Shown: positions 49,057-59,309, counted from the first letter of the stretch. The stretch is 64,000 nucleotides of DNA from Bradyrhizobium lupini (GCF_040939785.1 NZ_CP162553.1:7459001-7523000); one strand, 5' to 3'. Made by a program: numbers and translations. Notes: a model not told the origin generated them from the letters alone.

Positions 49057-52000
49057 ATGACGACAGCGACCGGGATCCGCTCGGCCGATCGCAATTCCGT
49101 CTTAGCCACACTCGGCGACTTCATCCGAGAGATCAGCAATCCCGACGATCTCGCCTATGCTGCGGCGGAACTGCTCGGCCGCAGCCTGAACGTCAGCCGG
49201 GCGGGCTATGGCACGGTCGACACCTCAGCCGAGACCATCACCATTGTCCGCGACTGGAACGCACCGGGCATCCTGAGCCTCGCAGGCGTGCTGCGCTTCC
49301 GCGACTATGGCAGCTACATCGAAGATCTCAAGCGGGGCGAGACCGTCATCTGTGCCGATGCTGAAAAAGACCCTCGCGTCGGCGATCGTGCCGAGGCTCT
49401 CGAGGCGATCTCTGCGCGTGCGCTCGTCAACATGCCGATCTCGGAGGCCGATGGGGTCGTGGCGCTGCTGTATTTGAACAATGCCGGGCCGCGCGAATGG
49501 AGCCCCGAAGAGCTGGAGCTCATTCGCGATGTTGCCGAGCGTACGCGCACGGCCGTTGAGCGTCGCCGTGCTGAGACGGCCGTGCGGGAGAACGAAGCCC
49601 GGCTGCTTTTCCTGGACGCACTCAACAAGGAGACGGCCAGGACCCGCGATGCCGACGGCGTGATGGCGGTGACGACCAGGATGCTTGGCGAGCATCTCGA
49701 GGTATCGAGCTGTGCCTATGCCGATATGGATCCCGACCAGGACGGCTTCACCATACGCGGGGATTGGGCGGCGCCGGGCGCGGTGCATATCCTTGGTCAC
49801 TACAGCCTGGCTGACTTCGGGAAGAAGGCGGTGCGAGAGCTCGGCGCCGGCAGGCCCCTGATCATCAATGACAATTTGAAGGAGCTTGCGCCTGAGGAAG
49901 CCGCCACTTTCCAGAACATCGGGATCGGTTCGACGATTTGCATGCCCTTGGTCAAAGAAGGGCAACTCACCGCCTTGATGGCGATCCATCACCGGGGCCC
50001 GCACCAGTGGACGCCGCGCGAACTCGCCTTGCTCACCGAAGTGACCGAACGGTCGTGGGCCCACATCGAGCGCGTCCGATCGGAACAGGCGGCGCGGGAG
50101 GCCGCCGAACGACTGACGCTTGCAAACAAGGCGGCTGGTATCGGCACCTGGGACTACGACCCGGTCAACAACGTTCTTCGATGGGATAGCCGCTGCAAGG
50201 AGGTGTTCGGTTTATCGCCGGACGCCGAAGTCAGCTATGAAGGGTCGTTCCTGAAGGGCCTTCATCCCGAAGACAGGCAGCGCGCCCACGAGGCCGTCTC
50301 CGCGGCGCTGACGCCGCACGCGCCGGCAAACTACAACATGGAATACCGGACCATTGGCATCGAGGATGGGGTCGAACGCTGGATCGCCGCGACCGGTCAA
50401 GCCATCTTTGCCAACGGCCAAGCTGTTCGGTTCATCGGAACGGTTCTGGATATCACCGCGCAAAAGAAAACCGAGCGTCATCTCAGAATACTCAATGATA
50501 CCGGGGCCTCGGTCTCTCGCGAACGCGACCTCGACAAGATCGTCCAGATCGTGACGGATGCCGGCGTCGGACTCACCGGTGCTCAATTCGGCGCCTTTTT
50601 CTACAACGTTCTGGCGCCGGATGGCGGCAGCTACATGCTGTATTCGCTGTCTGGTGCGCCGCGATCCGCGTTTGAAAACTTTCCGATGCCGCGTAACACA
50701 GCCGTCTTTGGCCCGACCTTCGAGGGCTCCGGCGTGGTGAGGTCCGACGATATCCTGCGGGACCCCCGCTATGGCAAGAACGCGCCGCGGAAAGGCATGC
50801 CCGAGGGCCATCTTCCGGTCCGATCCTACCTGGCGGTCCCTGTGATCTCGCGCACCGGCGAAGTTTTCGGCGGACTTTTCTTCGGTCACGCCGAGACGGG
50901 TAAATTCCAAGCCGAGCAGGAGTCCGCGTTGCTTGGTATTGCGGGCCATGCCGCCACCGCTATCGACAACGCCCAGCTCTTGACCCGGCTCGAGGCGCTC
51001 AACGCCGGATTGGAGCAACGTGTTGCCGACGAAATTGCCGAGCGCATGAAGGCCGAAGAGCAATTGCGGCAATCCCAGAAGATGGAAGCCGTCGGGCAGT
51101 TGACCGGCGGCATTGCCCACGACTTCAACAATATGCTGGCCGTGATTCTCGGCAGCCTGAATCTTGCCAAGCGGCGGCTCGGCAGGGGAGAGGTCAGCAT
51201 AGACCGCTTCATCGAGGGCGCCATCGACGGTGCAAATCGCGCAGCCACGTTGACGCAGAGGCTGCTCGCGTTCTCGCGCCAACAGCCGCTCGCGCCTGAG
51301 GTCGTGGACATCAACAAGATGGTCGGCGGGATGAGCGAGTTGCTCGAGCGCTCGCTGGGCGAGCTGATCCGCCTCGAGACGGTGCTGGCGGCTGGCCTCT
51401 GGCGGGTCAAGGCAGACCCGGCCCAGCTGGAAAGCGCGATGATCAACCTCGCGGTCAATGCGCGCGATGCCATGCCGAAGGGCGGCAGGCTGACAGTAGA
51501 AACCAGCAACGTCTCGATAGACCGAAAATATGCTCGCGAGTATGCACTCGCACCCGGGCAGTACGTTCTCGTGGCCGTGACGGACAACGGCACGGGAATT
51601 CCGGCCGACGTGCTGGGCAAGGTGTTCGATCCGTTTTTCACGACCAAGGTCGTGGGCAGGGGCACCGGTCTCGGCCTCAGTCAGGTCTACGGTTTCGTGC
51701 GGCAGTCGGGCGGCCATGTCAAAATTTACTCGGAAGTCGATGTTGGCACGACCGTGAAGATCTACCTTCCACGCTTCGCCGGCGAGGAGGCGGGCTCAGC
51801 TCTGTCACAGGAAGAAATACCCGCCGGTGCAAGCCATCAGAACGAAACCATTCTCGTCGTGGAAGACGACGAGCGCGTCCGCAACATTTCGTCCGAAAGC
51901 CTGCGCGAACTTGGCTACAACGTCATCGAGGCAGCCAGCGCCAAAGAGGCGATCAGGACGATCGAAAATGGTTTCGTTCCAGATCTGCTGTTCACGGATG

Positions 52001-52206
52001 TCGTCATGCCCGACATGACCGGCGCCGAGCTGGCGGCCGAGCTGTCGAAACGATACCCGGCGCTGAAAGTGCTGTTCACCACCGGCTACACGCGCAATGC
52101 AATCGTTCACAATGGCGTGCTCGATGCCGGCAAGCATCTGCTTCCCAAGCCCTTCTCTATCGAAGACCTGGCTGCCAAAGTCCGCACCTTGCTCGACGAG
52201 ATCTGA
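49057..52206 (+). CDS. Soluble hybrid histidine kinase with three GAF domains and one PAS domain
   Basis: The 1049-residue product has, in order: GAF (about 20-165), GAF (about 185-345), PAS (about 355-470), GAF (about 480-640), a helical linker, a HisKA-type domain with phospho-acceptor His688 in GGIAHDFNNMLAVILG, a HATPase domain (ARDAMPKGGRLTVETSN, VTDNGTGIP, GRGTGLGLSQVYGFVRQSGG) and a C-terminal receiver with Asp981 in LLFTDVVMPDMTG. No membrane helix is seen, so it senses a cytoplasmic signal. No separate response regulator lies nearby. The closest comparison is the HWE-unrelated, NtrB-like hybrid kinases common in Bradyrhizobium. Confidence 0.92.
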   Translation: MTTATGIRSADRNSVLATLGDFIREISNPDDLAYAAAELLGRSLNVSRAGYGTVDTSAETITIVRDWNAPGILSLAGVLRFRDYGSYIEDLKRGETVICADAEKDPRVGDRAEALEAISARALVNMPISEADGVVALLYLNNAGPREWSPEELELIRDVAERTRTAVERRRAETAVRENEARLLFLDALNKETARTRDADGVMAVTTRMLGEHLEVSSCAYADMDPDQDGFTIRGDWAAPGAVHILGHYSLADFGKKAVRELGAGRPLIINDNLKELAPEEAATFQNIGIGSTICMPLVKEGQLTALMAIHHRGPHQWTPRELALLTEVTERSWAHIERVRSEQAAREAAERLTLANKAAGIGTWDYDPVNNVLRWDSRCKEVFGLSPDAEVSYEGSFLKGLHPEDRQRAHEAVSAALTPHAPANYNMEYRTIGIEDGVERWIAATGQAIFANGQAVRFIGTVLDITAQKKTERHLRILNDTGASVSRERDLDKIVQIVTDAGVGLTGAQFGAFFYNVLAPDGGSYMLYSLSGAPRSAFENFPMPRNTAVFGPTFEGSGVVRSDDILRDPRYGKNAPRKGMPEGHLPVRSYLAVPVISRTGEVFGGLFFGHAETGKFQAEQESALLGIAGHAATAIDNAQLLTRLEALNAGLEQRVADEIAERMKAEEQLRQSQKMEAVGQLTGGIAHDFNNMLAVILGSLNLAKRRLGRGEVSIDRFIEGAIDGANRAATLTQRLLAFSRQQPLAPEVVDINKMVGGMSELLERSLGELIRLETVLAAGLWRVKADPAQLESAMINLAVNARDAMPKGGRLTVETSNVSIDRKYAREYALAPGQYVLVAVTDNGTGIPADVLGKVFDPFFTTKVVGRGTGLGLSQVYGFVRQSGGHVKIYSEVDVGTTVKIYLPRFAGEEAGSALSQEEIPAGASHQNETILVVEDDERVRNISSESLRELGYNVIEAASAKEAIRTIENGFVPDLLFTDVVMPDMTGAELAAELSKRYPALKVLFTTGYTRNAIVHNGVLDAGKHLLPKPFSIEDLAAKVRTLLDEI

Positions 52207-52284
52207 ACGCGTTTTGGAAACGATCTCTTCCGTTTGCAAGCTGCCTTCACAAGGGCTATGTCCCGGCTTTCGGAAGAGCATGAC

Positions 52285-53034
52285 ATGACAATCTCGGATG
52301 ACAACGACCTCGCGCGCCTGAAGGAGATCGGGCGCATTGTCGCCAATACCCTGGAGGCAATGGGAAAGGCGCTCGAGCCGGGCATGTCCACCTCCGAGCT
52401 CGACCAGATCGGGCGAACGCTGCTGGAGGCCGCCGGTGCACGTTCGGCTCCGGAGCTGGCCTACGACTTTCCGGGCGCAACCTGCATCAGCGTGAACGAG
52501 GAGATCGCTCATGGCATCCCCGGCGATCGGCGGATCGCGCGCGGGGACCTCGTGAACATCGACGTGTCAGCCGAGAAGAACGGCTTCTTTGCGGATACGG
52601 GAGCCTCATTCGCCGTTCCACCCGCAACCCGCGCGGTCGAACGTCTTTGCAGGGACGGCCGGCGGGCGATGTGGACGGGCCTGCAGCAGGTCGGAGCCGG
52701 CAAACCGATTGCCGGTATCGGTCAGGCCATCGGGACCTTTGCGCGGAAGAACGGTTACAGCCTGGTCAGGAACCTTGCCAGTCACGGCGTCGGCCTGTCG
52801 CTCCACCAGGAGCCGACGGAGATCGCAACGTGGCCCGACCGCTCCGAACGCCGCATCATGAGCGAAGGCCTCGTGTTCACCGTCGAGCCGTTCCTGTCCC
52901 TTGGCGCGGAATGGGCAGAGGATGGCGATGATCCATGGACGCTCTACAGCAGCCCCGAGGCGCCGACCGTTCAATACGAGCACACCGTGATCGCCACGCG
53001 AAGCGGACCGTTGATCGTTACGATGGCTGGTTAA
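52285..53034 (+). CDS. map: Type I methionine aminopeptidase
   Basis: Removes N-terminal methionine from nascent proteins. The 249-residue product has the expected metal ligands: NIDVSAEKNGFFADTGASF (Asp pair), NLASHGVGLSLHQEP (His), VFTVEPFLS (Glu) and VQYEHTV (Glu). The first Asp lies in the unusual NIDVSAEKNGFFADTG context where most homologues have D-V-x-x-x-x-x-x-x-G/H-D. The ATG at 52285 follows GGAAGAG. It may be a second copy, as Bradyrhizobium usually has another map. It follows the hybrid kinase by 78 bases. Confidence 0.85.
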   Translation: MTISDDNDLARLKEIGRIVANTLEAMGKALEPGMSTSELDQIGRTLLEAAGARSAPELAYDFPGATCISVNEEIAHGIPGDRRIARGDLVNIDVSAEKNGFFADTGASFAVPPATRAVERLCRDGRRAMWTGLQQVGAGKPIAGIGQAIGTFARKNGYSLVRNLASHGVGLSLHQEPTEIATWPDRSERRIMSEGLVFTVEPFLSLGAEWAEDGDDPWTLYSSPEAPTVQYEHTVIATRSGPLIVTMAG

Positions 53035-53181
53035 GGAGGCTCCTCAAGCCACCGGATCTCGGGCAGCATCCGAACGGGTTCGATCATCCAGAGCCAGCGG
53101 CGGCGCCGGTCTCGCCGACCAGATTGCCGAGCGTGGCGTCGGAAGCTCAACGCAAGGCGGGCCGCATATCGAAGTCCCGAT

Positions 53182-53430
53182 TTAATTGACGCGCCGCGAG
53201 TGGCGAGGGGGCTTCTTCTGCGCAAAATACGGGTTCGCCACGCACGTCGCTGACCGACCGAGGGCTAAAAATCTGCACTGCTCGAGAGAGGTGTAGCGGC
53301 AATCGAAATAGCCGACGGGACCGTAGATCTGCATGCAGACCGGATAGCTCGGATCGTAGGTCTGCGCGTGCGCAGGCGCGCCGGCGAGCAGCAGGCCGAT
53401 CGCGAGGAGCGCGAAGCGAGCGCGACGCAT
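53182..53430 (-). CDS. Small secreted DUF3551-type protein, copy 2
   Basis: The 82-residue product has a signal peptide (FALLAIGLLLAGAPAHA) and four cysteines with spacing C-x11-C-x7-C-x10-C followed by VANPYF. This matches the DUF3551 pattern common in Bradyrhizobium. Its start follows the stop of the upstream paralogue by one base, so the two are co-transcribed. Function unknown. Confidence 0.8.
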   Translation of the reverse strand: MRRARFALLAIGLLLAGAPAHAQTYDPSYPVCMQIYGPVGYFDCRYTSLEQCRFLALGRSATCVANPYFAQKKPPRHSRRVN

Positions 53431-53431
53431 C

Positions 53432-53752
53432 TCAGCGCGGCAAATAGTAACCGGGCGAATAACCCGGCACCTGCGCGCGCGGCCTGTTCTGATACGCGTA
53501 GGGATCGTCGCTCTGGCCTGCGAAATACGGGTTCGCGATGCAGGTGAGCGCGCGGCCCGACGAACTCGCCTGGCACTGCGCGTAAGTGTCGAACGTGCAA
53601 TTGCTCAGCCCCGGCCATTCATCGCCGGTGAGGCAGAAGGCATGGTGGGTCCCGAACGCGCGCGCAGGCACGCTTGCGCTAAGCGTGAAACCAAATGTGG
53701 CGAGGGCGAGCGAAAATGTGGCGACAATGGGGAGAGCAATTCGTCTGCGCAT
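53432..53752 (-). CDS. Small secreted DUF3551-type protein, copy 1
   Basis: The 106-residue product has a signal peptide (MRRRIALPIVATFSLALATFGFTLSASVPARA) and cysteines with exactly the same spacing as its neighbour, C-x11-C-x7-C-x10-C-IANPYF. A tail rich in Pro, Tyr and Gly follows. The ATG at 53752 has GGAG six bases upstream; a TTG at 53764 is an alternative. Two disulfides are likely in the mature form. Function unknown. Confidence 0.8.
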   Translation of the reverse strand: MRRRIALPIVATFSLALATFGFTLSASVPARAFGTHHAFCLTGDEWPGLSNCTFDTYAQCQASSSGRALTCIANPYFAGQSDDPYAYQNRPRAQVPGYSPGYYLPR

Positions 53753-54004
53753 TCGATTCTCCAATCACGCGAACGTGCGCGCGACGTTGTTACGCGCGCA
53801 TGCTGCGTATGTCGTGTAGTCGACAATGGAACTCATGAAAACTCTTGTTTCAAAGGGTTTCCCGCGCGCGCTGGTAAATCTTCATTAATGAAGCGCGATC
53901 CTTTGGCGCGAACTGTGGCGTCGAGGTTACAGCAATTCTGTCGAGCGCTGCTATGACGACGCTACGGCCCGGGGGCCTAACGACGAAACTGGAACGGGAA
54001 TCAA

Positions 54005-54724
54005 ATGAACAAGAATCTGTTGCTTGCTGCTGTGAGCCTTGTCGCGCTCGGCGCGACCGCACCGGCGGTGGCTGCTGACCTCGCTGCGCGGCCTTACACC
54101 AAGGCGCCGGCGATGGTCGCCGCGATCTACGACTGGAGCGGCTTCTACATCGGCGTCAACGGCGGCGGCGGTTCCGCCCATTCGACTTGGGATCTCGTCG
54201 GCGGTGGCCGCGAGGGTTCGCACGATGCGACCGGCGGCACGGTCGGCGGCCAGATCGGCTACCGCATGCAGTCGGGCCAGTGGGTGTTCGGTATCGAAGG
54301 TCAGGGCAACTGGGCTGACTTCTCGGGCGACAACGTCAGCGCGCTGTTCGCGACGCGCAACCGCTCCAAGATCGACTCGTTCGGTCTGATCACCGGTCAG
54401 ATCGGCTACGCCTGGAACAACGTCCTCCTTTACGCCAAGGGCGGTGCGGCTGTCGCCGGCAGCAAGTATGAAGTCTCGACCCTTGGCGGGGCGCTGCTGT
54501 CCTCGAACGATCAGACCCGTTGGGGTGGCACGATCGGTGCCGGCCTCGAGTACGGTTTCGCCCCGAACTGGTCGGTTGGCGTCGAGTACAACCACATCTT
54601 CCTGCAGGACAAGAACGTCACGTTCGCAGGCCTGGTTGGCACCGATCGCATCCGCCAGGACGTCGACATGGGCCTCGTTCGCTTGAACTACAAGTTCGGC
54701 GGCCCGAGCCTCGGCCGTTACTGA
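54005..54724 (+). CDS. Outer-membrane beta-barrel protein (Omp25/porin-like)
   Basis: The 239-residue product has a signal peptide (MNKNLLLAAVSLVALGATAPAVAADLAARPYTKAP) and a small barrel with the family start YDWSGFYIGVNGGGG, internal repeats such as GGQIGYRMQSGQWVFGIEGQGNWADFSG and the closing VRLNYKFGG...GRY with a terminal aromatic residue. Related proteins are abundant surface proteins of rhizobia and Brucella. A strong terminator follows. Confidence 0.9.
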   Translation: MNKNLLLAAVSLVALGATAPAVAADLAARPYTKAPAMVAAIYDWSGFYIGVNGGGGSAHSTWDLVGGGREGSHDATGGTVGGQIGYRMQSGQWVFGIEGQGNWADFSGDNVSALFATRNRSKIDSFGLITGQIGYAWNNVLLYAKGGAAVAGSKYEVSTLGGALLSSNDQTRWGGTIGAGLEYGFAPNWSVGVEYNHIFLQDKNVTFAGLVGTDRIRQDVDMGLVRLNYKFGGPSLGRY

Positions 54725-54766
54725 GTAAAAGACTGCTATCGATCGCTCGACTTCGAGCGGTTGGCG

Positions 54767-54797
54767 AAAGCCCCGGCCATCGGCCGGGGCTTTTTTG
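54767..54797 (+). terminator. Intrinsic terminator after the outer-membrane protein gene
   Basis: A 10-bp GC stem (AGCCCCGGCC / GGCCGGGGCT) with a three-base loop, followed by a run of T. It lies 43 bases after the stop. Confidence 0.93.
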
Positions 54798-54909
54798 TTG
54801 CTTAAATTCAGCGGGTTAACCATTCTGTTTGGAGATGGTCGAGATGGCTTGACTCCTGAGAACGAAATGAGAACAATGTTCTTCATACGTTCTCACCATG
54901 GAGTAAGCC

Positions 54910-55008
54910 ATGTTCAGGATTTTCGTTGAAGAGGCCGCCGCGTTGGCGTCGATCGCGCTGTTTGTCGGGATGATTGCGATCTGGGCCCAGGTGCTCCCGC
55001 AGCTCTAG
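54910..55008 (+). CDS. 32-residue single-helix small protein
   Basis: A short ORF reads MFRIFVEEAAALASIALFVG and then MIAIWAQVLPQL. GGAG lies seven bases before the ATG. The product would be one membrane helix with a short acidic N-terminal segment. Function unknown. It lies downstream of the outer-membrane protein terminator, so it needs its own promoter. Confidence 0.55.
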   Translation: MFRIFVEEAAALASIALFVGMIAIWAQVLPQL

Positions 55009-55179
55009 GCGCGGGCCTAGGTTGGGGAAAAGCAGGACGACGCGGCCGATCGGCCGCTCCGGCGTGGACTCTGGCACCATGACGCCCCACCATTCTGAGG
55101 CGAGTCGGCCGGGCGGGTGCAGGATGCCTCCGGTGCCGGTGACCGCTCCATCTCATCTGCAAGAGGCCGTCACGCGACC

Positions 55180-58100
55180 ATGCCGAGCGCCGGATTTGTC
55201 CACCTTCACGTTCACTCGGCCTATTCGCTGCTCAAGGGCTCGATCAAGATCGCCAAGCTCGCCGAGCTAGCGAAGAAAGACCATCAGCCGGCGCTGGCGT
55301 TGACCGACACCGACAACATGTTCGGTGCGCTGGAGTTCTCCGACAAGATGGCGGGCTCCGGTATCCAGCCGATCGTGGGCTGCGAGATCGCGATCGAGTT
55401 CGGCGACCAGGATCCCAATGCGCGCAACGTGCTGCTGCCCTCGCGCGTGGTGCTGCTGGCCGCGCAGGAGCGCGGCTATCGCAGCCTGATGCGGCTGAAC
55501 TCGCGCGCGTTCCTGGAGACGCCCGACACTCATGCTCCCCACATCAAGTTCGACTGGCTCGAAGGCGAGACCGAAGGTCTGATCGCGCTGACGGGCGGTC
55601 CGGACGGACCGATCTCGCTGGCGCTTGCCGGCGGTTATACCGAGCTCGCGGCGGCGCGCTGCGAGCGTCTGGCCAGCCTGTTCGGAGACCGTCTCTACAT
55701 CGAATTGCAGCGCCACAACATCGAGAAGGAGCGGCGGGTCGAAAGCAGCCTGATTGACATCGCCTACACCAAGGGCCTGCCGCTGGTTGCGACCAACGAG
55801 CCGTATTTCGCCACGACCGACGATTATGAAGCCCATGACGCGCTGCTCTGCATCGCCGGCGGGCGGCTGATCGCGGAGACCGAGCGCGAGCAGCTCACGC
55901 CCGATCACCGCTTCAAGACCCGCGCCGAGATGGCGGTGCTGTTCGCCGACATTCCGGAGGCGCTGGCCTCGACGGTGGAGATCGCCGAGCGCTGCTCGTT
56001 CCGGCCGATGACGCGCAAGCCGATCCTGCCGTTCTTCACGGTCGGCGCTGCCGCAAGCTCGATGCCGCCGCAGTCGAGGCGGCCGAATTGAAGCGGCAGG
56101 CGGAGGAGGGGCTCGCCAACCGCCTGCGCGTGCACGGCCTCTCGCAAGGCACGACGGAAGAAGATTACAACGCGCGGCTTGCGTTCGAGCTCGACGTCAT
56201 CATGCGCATGAAATACGCGGGCTACTTTCTGATCGTCTCCGACTTCATCAAATGGGCAAAGGGCCAGGGCATCCCGGTCGGGCCGGGCCGCGGCTCCGGC
56301 GCAGGCTCGCTGGTGGCGTGGGCGCTGACCATCACCGACCTCGACCCGATCAAGTTCGGCCTGCTGTTCGAGCGCTTCCTCAATCCGGAACGCGTCTCGA
56401 TGCCGGACTTCGACATCGACTTCTGCCAGGATCGCCGCGGCGAGGTGATCAGGTACGTCCAGGAGCGCTACGGTCGCGACCAGGTCGCGCAGATCATCAC
56501 CTTCGGGACGCTGCAGGCGCGCGGCGTGCTGCGCGACGTCGGCCGCGTGCTGCAGATGCCCTATGGCCAGGTGGACAAGCTCACAAAACTCGTGCCGCAG
56601 AATCCGGCCGCGCCGGTGACGCTGGCCGCCGCGATCGAGAGCGAGCCAAAACTCCAGGCGTTCCGCGACGAGGATCCGGTGGTGGCGCGCGCCTTCGACA
56701 TCGCGCAGCGCCTCGAAGGCCTGACCCGTCACGCCTCGACGCATGCGGCCGGCATCGTGATCGGCGATCGGCCGCTGAGCGAACTCGTGCCGATGTATCG
56801 CGATCCCAAATCCGACATGCCGGTGACCCAGTTCAACATGAAATGGGTCGAGCCCGCGGGCCTCGTGAAGTTCGACTTCCTCGGCCTGAAAACGCTGACC
56901 GTACTCGACGTCGCGTGCAAACTGCTCAAGCCGCGCAACATCCACGTCGATCTCGCGACGCTGCCGATCGACGATGCCGAAAGCTACCAGATGCTGGCGC
57001 GCGGCGAGGTGGTCGGCGTGTTCCAGGTTGAAAGCCAGGGCATGCGGCGCGCGCTGGTCGACATGCGCCCCGACCGTTTCGAGGACATCATCGCGCTGGT
57101 CGCGCTCTATCGACCGGGTCCGATGGCGAACATCCCGACCTATTGCGCGCGCAAGCACGGCGACGAGGAGCCGGAATATCTCCACCCCGTGCTGGAGCCG
57201 ATTCTCAAGGAGACCTTCGGCGTCATCATCTACCAGGAACAGGTGATGCAGATCGCGCAGGTGATGTCGGGCTATTCGCTTGGCGACGCCGACCTGCTGC
57301 GCCGCGCCATGGGCAAGAAGATCCGCGCCGAGATGGAGAAGCAGCGCGAGATCTTCGTCGCAGGCGCAGTGAAGAACGGCGTGCCGAAGGGGCAGGCCGA
57401 TACCATCTTCGAGCTGCTGGCGAAATTCGCCGACTACGGCTTCAACAAGAGCCACGCGGCGGCCTATGCGCTGGTGTCCTACCACACCGCCTACATGAAG
57501 GCGCATTACCCGGTGGAGTTCATCGCCGCGTCGATGACGCTTGATCTCAACAATACCGACAAGCTGTCCGAATTCCGCGCCGAGGCGCAGCGCCTCGGCA
57601 TCAAGGTCGAGCCGCCCAATGTCAACCGTTCCGGCGCGACTTTCGAAGTCGGCGACAAGACCATCTACTACGCGCTCGCGGCGCTGAAGGGCGTCGGTAT
57701 TGCGGCCGTCGAGCAGATCATCGCGGAGCGGACCAAAAACGGCTTGTTCACCTCGCTCGCCGACTTTGCCGCGCGGGTGTCGCCGCGCGCGATCAACAAG
57801 CGCATCATCGAAAGCCTCGCCGCCGCGGGCGCCTTCGACACGCTGGAGCCGAACAGGGCGCGGGTCTTCGCCGGCGCCGACTCGATTCTCGCCGCATGCC
57901 AGCGGGCGAACGAAGCTGCAACCATCGGCCAGAACGACATGTTCGGCAGCTCGGCCGACGCGCCGACCATCATGCTGCCGCAGATCGAGCCCTGGTTGCC
58001 GGCCGAGCGGCTGCGCCGCGAATATGACGCGATCGGCTTCTTCCTGTCGGGACATCCGCTCGACGATTACGCCACCGTGCTGAAGCGGCTGCGCGTGCAG

Positions 58101-58676
58101 TCCTGGGCCGAGTTCTCCCGCGCGGTGAAGACCGGCGCCACCGCCGGCAAGGTCGCGGCCACCGTGGTGTCGCGCATGGAGCGGCGGACCAAGACCGGCA
58201 ACAAGATGGGCATCATGGGGCTCTCTGATCCCACGGGTCACTTTGAGGCGGTGCTGTTCTCCGAAGGCCTCGCGCAATATCGCGACGTCCTGGAACCGGG
58301 CGCCGCGGTGCTGCTCCAGCTCGGCGCCGAGCTCCAGGGCGAGGACGTCCGCGCGCGCGTGCTGCACGCCGAGCCGCTGGACGAGGCCGCGGCCAAGACG
58401 CAGAAGGGCCTGCGCATCTTCGTGCGCGACACCAAGCCGCTGGAATCGATCGCCAAGCGTCTCGCCGGCCCCGACATGGCGAACGGCGCCGCGCCGAAGG
58501 TCGGCAGTCCGGGCATCGCGCCCCGCTCCAACGGCGACGGCGAGGTCTCGCTGGTCATGATGCTCGACCTCGAAACCGAGGTCGAGATGAAGCTGCCCGG
58601 CCGCTTCAAGGTCTCGCCGCAGATCGCCGGCGCCATCAAGGCGGTCGCCGGTGTGGTGGACGTGCAGCAGCTCTAG
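55180..58676 (+). CDS. dnaE: DNA polymerase III alpha subunit, one-base frameshift near 56055
   Basis: Catalytic subunit of the replicative polymerase. The PHP domain starts at FVHLHVHSAYSLLKGS; the polymerase core includes GPGRGSGAGSLVAW and the catalytic aspartates in MPDFDIDFCQDRR; a helix-hairpin-helix region and an OB fold follow (GKVAATVVSRMERRTKTGNKMGIMGLSDPTGHFEAVLF). The frame breaks after FFTVGAAA where AAA is present as AA; one A restores KLDAAAVEAAELKRQAEEGL and a 1165-residue protein. As dnaE is essential, this is almost certainly a sequence error. The start at 55180 gives the conserved N terminus. Confidence 0.95.
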
Positions 58677-58689
58677 CAACGCGCACGGT

Positions 58690-58741
58690 GTTGCAGGCGG
58701 CTGCATGTCTTGCGCGGGACATGCGGCGGCCCTGTTGCAAC
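58690..58741 (+). terminator. Imperfect hairpin after dnaE
   Basis: The outer arms GTTGCA / TGCAAC and inner arms GCATGTC / GACATGC form an interrupted hairpin 13 bases after the dnaE stop. There is no T-run, so its role as a terminator is uncertain. Confidence 0.35.
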
Positions 58742-58790
58742 CTTTCGCTGTTTTCGGTTAGCATGCACTCGGGGAAAATCTGAGGGCGTG

Positions 58791-59309
58791 ATGCTATTGC
58801 GTGGGCTGGTATTGCTCGTGGCTGCGGCACTGCTGTGCGGCTGTGAGACGGCGAGGAGCGGGCTCGGATATTCGGAGACGGTACGAAAGCTGGGTCCGCC
58901 GAAAGCCGGGCAGGCCCGTGTCGTCGTGTTTCGCGAGAAGGGCTTCGGCGGCATCGGCGATCCGGACTGGGAATTTTCCCTCGACGGTACGCCGATCAAG
59001 GGCCTGAAGACCGGGACATATGTCTATGTCGATCGCCCGGCAGGCCAGCACCAGTTCGTAGCAGAGGAGGCGGCGCTCGGCGTCACGCGCGTGGACTTTT
59101 CGGCTCAGTCCGGCCAGACCGTGTTCTTCGTAGCGCGCTTCAGTCAGCGCAAGAGCGCCATGATCGCGAATGCGAGCACGGGGGTGCTGGGCTGGGGTCT
59201 CACCCTTGCGATGACGTCCGGCTATAAAAATCAGGGGCCGCTGGATTTCCTGCCCTTGGATGAATCGGCCGCCAGGACGACGATCGCAGAGCTTCGGTTG
59301 GCAGAATAG
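58791..59309 (+). CDS. DUF2846-type lipoprotein
   Basis: The 172-residue product has a lipoprotein signal (MLLRGLVLLVAAALLCGC with the lipobox cysteine at 18) and a domain with ARVVVFREKGFGGIGDPDWEFSLDGTPIKGLKTGTYVYVDRPAGQHQF, which resembles DUF2846. A hydrophobic stretch near residue 130 (TGVLGWGLTLAMTSG) follows. Function unknown. The start ATG at 58791 is preceded by TGAGGG; the open frame extends upstream without support. Confidence 0.8.
   Translation: MLLRGLVLLVAAALLCGCETARSGLGYSETVRKLGPPKAGQARVVVFREKGFGGIGDPDWEFSLDGTPIKGLKTGTYVYVDRPAGQHQFVAEEAALGVTRVDFSAQSGQTVFFVARFSQRKSAMIANASTGVLGWGLTLAMTSGYKNQGPLDFLPLDESAARTTIAELRLAE

Noticed and set aside
55905..58706. A 933-codon open frame antisense to dnaE
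   Set aside because: It lies wholly opposite a real gene with clear polymerase motifs. High G+C keeps antisense frames open, and its translation is His/Arg/Asp-rich without any domain.
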